Below are positions 61,718 through 64,000 of a DNA stretch of 64,000 bases, piece by piece. Position 1 is the stretch's first letter. Each line of letters starts with the position of its first letter. Source of the DNA: Desmonostoc geniculatum HA4340-LM1 (GTDB lineage Bacteria; Cyanobacteriota; Cyanobacteriia; Cyanobacteriales; Nostocaceae); contig JAHHHB010000021.1 in NCBI GenBank assembly GCA_019359545.1, positions 20,015 to 84,014 of the forward strand. Reading direction: 5' to 3'. Made by a program: the position numbers and the translations under genes. The notes beneath the pieces are model-generated. The model worked only from the letters and a program-made list of their open reading frames with translations, had not been told where the DNA came from and did no database searches.

Positions 61718-62842
61718 CTATATTAATTCTGAATTCTGAATTCTGAATTCTGAATTCTTCTTCAATCTAATGGTTCGCCATTTTCCCAACCAGCTTAACA
61801 GCTCTTGTTCACTCATGGGTTGTTTGTGCGATCGCAGCTTTAAAACTGCATCTAGTTCTGCGGCACTTGCACCTGTTTTTTCTACCCAGACATTCAGCAA
61901 GGCTTGGTGTTCTAGGGGTATTTGCCCTAATCCTAAGGCTTTTTGCAGTTGCAATTGTTCTTGTTTACCCACCATTTCCATCACAAAATCGGTGGTATCA
62001 GCTTTTTGCAAGACTCCGGCTAAAGCTTGGATGTATGCCTCGCTGTTGTCTGCAACTGGTGTATCTAAAGCTACTGGTTTGCCAAAACGGCGATTCTGCG
62101 CCCAAATCAGCGCCAATAGTAGGATACCTACTTGGATAAATATTGGAAATAAAGGAGTTTTAGCAAAAAAACTAGATAAATTTCCTTCCCTTTCTTTCTC
62201 CCTGACATCCGCATCTTTATAGCCGTGGATGTATTCATCGACAAGTATTATGTTACCGTTTTTCTTGACTAAATCAGCTAAATACCGAAAATTACTTAAA
62301 TTATCTTGGTAGGCGTTGGCGGCTAAATAAGGAGTGGTAGAAAAAATTACGTTGCCTTGCTTATATTTTTCTTGCCAGACAATAGCACCAAAGCGATCGC
62401 CTAAATCAATTTGCTTTTGGTTAATTTTTTTATTTCGTCTGCGCGTGTCAATTTTAATATCGCCTTGGGGAGATTTTTGCAGAGTGCTAAAGTTTGCCTC
62501 TGTAACTCGCCCCCGAACACCTAAAATTACCAAAGTATTTCCTTTTTCTACCCATTCACGTTCTTGACTATCAAGGTTTGTATTTCTGGGATAGCTGCTG
62601 ATTTGTAAAAAGGTAACCCGGCTGTTGTCTGGCTGAATTTCCCTAAAAGGCTTTTGCCAGCGCTTGATAGAAATCCCTTGCTCTTGCATGAAGGCGTACC
62701 AGGCACCATAGCCATTAGGGGCACGATTATAAGTAGAGCCACTATTAACTTTACTATTATTAGGAGCAGCAATCAAACTCAGCAAAACGATCGCTGCAAT
62801 TGCGATCGCTCCCATCCAAGCAAGGCGATTTGAACGTTTCAT
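61718..62842 (-). CDS. DUF4350 membrane protein
   Basis: 374 residues. N-terminal membrane segment (about 9-26, MGAIAIAAIVLLSLIA), an extracytoplasmic-facing domain with YNRAPNGYGAWYAFMQEQG, LVILGVRGRVTEAN and ILVDEYIHGY, a second membrane segment (about 232-250, FPIFIQVGILLLALIW), then a cytoplasmic helical tail. This is the DUF4350 arrangement found next to MoxR ATPases. The last ~15 residues (KNSEFRIQNSELI) are coded by GAATTC repeats. Its domain around 40-190 resembles a GATase-like fold in related proteins. Confidence 0.88.
   Translation of the reverse strand: MKRSNRLAWMGAIAIAAIVLLSLIAAPNNSKVNSGSTYNRAPNGYGAWYAFMQEQGISIKRWQKPFREIQPDNSRVTFLQISSYPRNTNLDSQEREWVEKGNTLVILGVRGRVTEANFSTLQKSPQGDIKIDTRRRNKKINQKQIDLGDRFGAIVWQEKYKQGNVIFSTTPYLAANAYQDNLSNFRYLADLVKKNGNIILVDEYIHGYKDADVREKEREGNLSSFFAKTPLFPIFIQVGILLLALIWAQNRRFGKPVALDTPVADNSEAYIQALAGVLQKADTTDFVMEMVGKQEQLQLQKALGLGQIPLEHQALLNVWVEKTGASAAELDAVLKLRSHKQPMSEQELLSWLGKWRTIRLKKNSEFRIQNSELI
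61731..61770. repeat. GAATTCTGAATTCT tract inside the 3' end of the DUF4350 gene
   Basis: Five tandem 8-9-bp units of TGAATTCT. Reads RIQNSE on the coding (minus) strand. Confidence 0.9.
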
Positions 62843-63026
62843 TTTCTAGTTTCACAATCGTCAATTCGTTTTATAACCGATATTCAGTATGATAAGTACT
62901 AATGTTTACTTATTTTTCAATGTAGCAATTTAGGAGAGTAGGGAGTGGAGAATCGGTAAAGTCAAAAAGATAATTAACTTTATTAAACTTCACCTTACAG
63001 CTATTTTCAGGTAAAAAGACCACAAG

Positions 63027-63055
63027 GTAGGGGCACAGCAATGCTGTACCGTTAC
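63027..63055. repeat. Palindrome, arms GTAGGGGCACAGCA
   Basis: Imperfect right arm TGCTGTACCGTTAC. Relative of 60457-60477. Confidence 0.75.
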
Positions 63056-63183
63056 AACAAATGTGGTTCAAATAGATGAAAACTGCTGTAAGTTGACACC
63101 AATGACAGCAGTACTACCCTACCTTCGCGGAGCTTCTCGCATTTATGCAACGCCGTTTTTTTCATTGGAAGTCCCTAAACTAA

Positions 63184-63320
63184 CTTTTGTGACATGAAAA
63201 GCAGCTTTTGTGACATGAAAAGCAGCTTTTGTGACATGAAAAGCAGCTTTTGTGACATGAAAAGCAGCTTTTGCGACATGAAAAGCAGCTTTTGCGATAT
63301 GAAAAGCAGCTTTTGCGATT
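63184..63320. repeat. Tandem 21-bp repeat, six units plus a partial
   Basis: Units start at 63184, 63205, 63226, 63247, 63268, 63289 and (partial) 63310. The unit is CTTTTGTGACATGAAAAGCA plus G; GTGACATG changes to GCGACATG and GCGATATG in the last copies. Across each unit junction lies the 13-bp palindrome AAAAGCAGCTTTT. Period equals two helical turns. No spacers, so not CRISPR. Confidence 0.95.
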
Positions 63321-63705
63321 ACTAAATCAAGTTTTTCTGGACAATTTAGGCGATTTTACCTGCATTTATCCTGTAAACTGATGCCAATGCTCTTAAATTT
63401 GTGTTTGCATAATTTCACATTTGACTAAAGCCCCTACTGACGTAAAAAACCCCACCCCTGAGAGAGGGTAGGGTTAGTTATATTACTAAGGCTATTTAAT
63501 TTGATATGATATCACTCAAATTAGAGAAACGATCGCCCCAATAGAATAATCAACCCAACACAATCAAGTTTTCATCCAATTTGCGATCGATATGCAAAAC
63601 TGCGATCGCCCTTGTACAAACCGATTAAGCTGGACATTGGCAAGGTTCGGTTTTATTTTCTGTGCGCCTGGTATTTTGCTAAATTAGAACCTATATAGAT
63701 AGTTA

Positions 63706-63840
63706 GGCGTTGCTGAATTTGGTCATGAATTATGTTTGTCTACATTTTGTCATTTAATGCCAAATCCTTGTAAAGACGTAGCATTGCTACGTCTCTACAT
63801 AGCCGTAAATTGTAAATTCATATCTTGATTCAGCAACGCC
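63706..63840. mobile_element. 135-bp MITE with 8-bp target site duplication
   Basis: Terminal inverted repeats GGCGTTGCTGAAT (63706-63718) and its complement ending at 63840, extended imperfectly over about 28 bp. Flanked by perfect direct repeats GATAGTTA at 63698-63705 and 63841-63848. An inner palindrome AGACGTAGC/GCTACGTCT lies at 63774-63794. No coding capacity, so it is a non-autonomous element. A half copy is at 40241-40288. Confidence 0.85.
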
Positions 63841-63887
63841 GATAGTTAACTAGTCCGCGACTATTCTATTTTTTTTGCCGAATCCCC

Positions 63888-64000
63888 GTGCGATTCGTTG
63901 TGAGTGAATCCCGGTATCCAGCCCGCAAATAAACTCACCAACTCGCAAGAGTTGAACTCTCAACTAGATGTAGGTGAAAGTCCTACCCGCCAGGTTCAGG
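63888..64000 (+). mobile_element. Group II intron, 5' end (continues beyond window)
   Basis: Begins GTGCG, the bacterial group II 5' boundary, followed by domain-I-like sequence: GAGTGAATCCCGGTATCCAG, paired ACTCGCAAGAGTTGAACTC, and GTAGGTGAAAGTCCTAC, then CGCCAGGTTCAGG. These resemble the start of cyanobacterial group II introns. The rest, including any reverse transcriptase gene, lies outside. It sits 40 bp to the right of the MITE's target duplication. Confidence 0.75.

Larger units (their letters stand above)
62843..64000. other. Long intergenic region with repeats, MITE and intron end
   Basis: 1158 bp without a protein gene. It holds the palindrome at 63027-63055, the 21-bp tandem repeats (63184-63320), a MITE with target duplication (63698-63848) and the 5' end of a group II intron (63888-64000). 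The promoter region of the DUF4350 gene is at its left edge. Confidence 0.7.

Noticed and set aside
63184..63320. CRISPR array
   Set aside because: The repeats are directly adjacent 21-mers without unique spacers, and no cas genes are near.

Overview
The window is chromosomal DNA from a filamentous, Nostoc-like cyanobacterium. Evidence: dense HIP1 octamers (GCGATCGC), heptamer repeats of the TGACTAA/TGACCAA type, very many intergenic palindromes, and cyanobacterial hallmark genes (SbtA/SbtB bicarbonate uptake, cyanobacterial Hfq beside dapF, a group 2 sigma factor, CPP1-like, DUF2811, HemL). No rRNA, tRNA or CRISPR array was found.

Layout. 1-8.8 kb: the start of an exported FAD oxidoreductase (cut by the window edge), an ATP-grasp-like protein, CobO, a sigma-70 factor, a HerA/DUF87 ATPase and a GST. 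9-15.3 kb: a secreted fasciclin protein, hemL, chaB-like, hisIE, a degenerate APH-like kinase and an internally deleted MFS transporter. 15.6-19.3 kb: DUF2811 and two paralogous OmpR-type response regulators around a CPP1-like membrane protein. 20-26 kb: an HTH-NACHT NTPase, a Cys-less rhodanese with a repeat tail, a DEDD exonuclease and two CAP-domain proteins. 26-31 kb: a methyltransferase, trpB, a truncated MHYT gene, a SUI1 factor and a Pmp3/YqaE micro-protein. 31-34 kb: an inorganic-carbon island, sbtA-sbtB-beta carbonic anhydrase as an operon plus a second beta-CA upstream. 35-41 kb: trpC, lpdA, a PAS-LuxR regulator, an agmatinase/guanidine-hydrolase family enzyme and a DUF4258 toxin-antitoxin pair. 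41-48.7 kb: a structured-RNA relic (HEARO/omega-RNA-like), an SDR, a 42-bp minisatellite, a CPA2 antiporter, a RelE-type TA pair, hfq/dapF and a ferredoxin beside a decayed flavoprotein gene. 49-63 kb: a 5'-nucleotidase, an AAA-like ATPase, a metzincin-type protease, an alpha/beta hydrolase, a HugZ-like protein and a MoxR-DUF4350 pair. 63-64 kb: 21-bp tandem repeats, a 135-bp MITE with a perfect 8-bp target duplication, and the 5' end of a group II intron running off the window.

Most genes are monocistronic housekeeping or accessory genes separated by repeat-rich spacers. Clear operons or coupled pairs are sbtA-sbtB-CA, lpdA-trpC, trpB-methyltransferase, DUF4350-moxR, and two toxin-antitoxin pairs. 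A recurring theme is repeat DNA entering genes: four coding regions end in, or contain, sequence that is also an intergenic repeat. I found no convincing wholly new multi-gene system. The most interesting items are the orphan omega-RNA-like element, the MITE/intron cluster at the right edge, the carbon-uptake island, and the HTH-NACHT protein.
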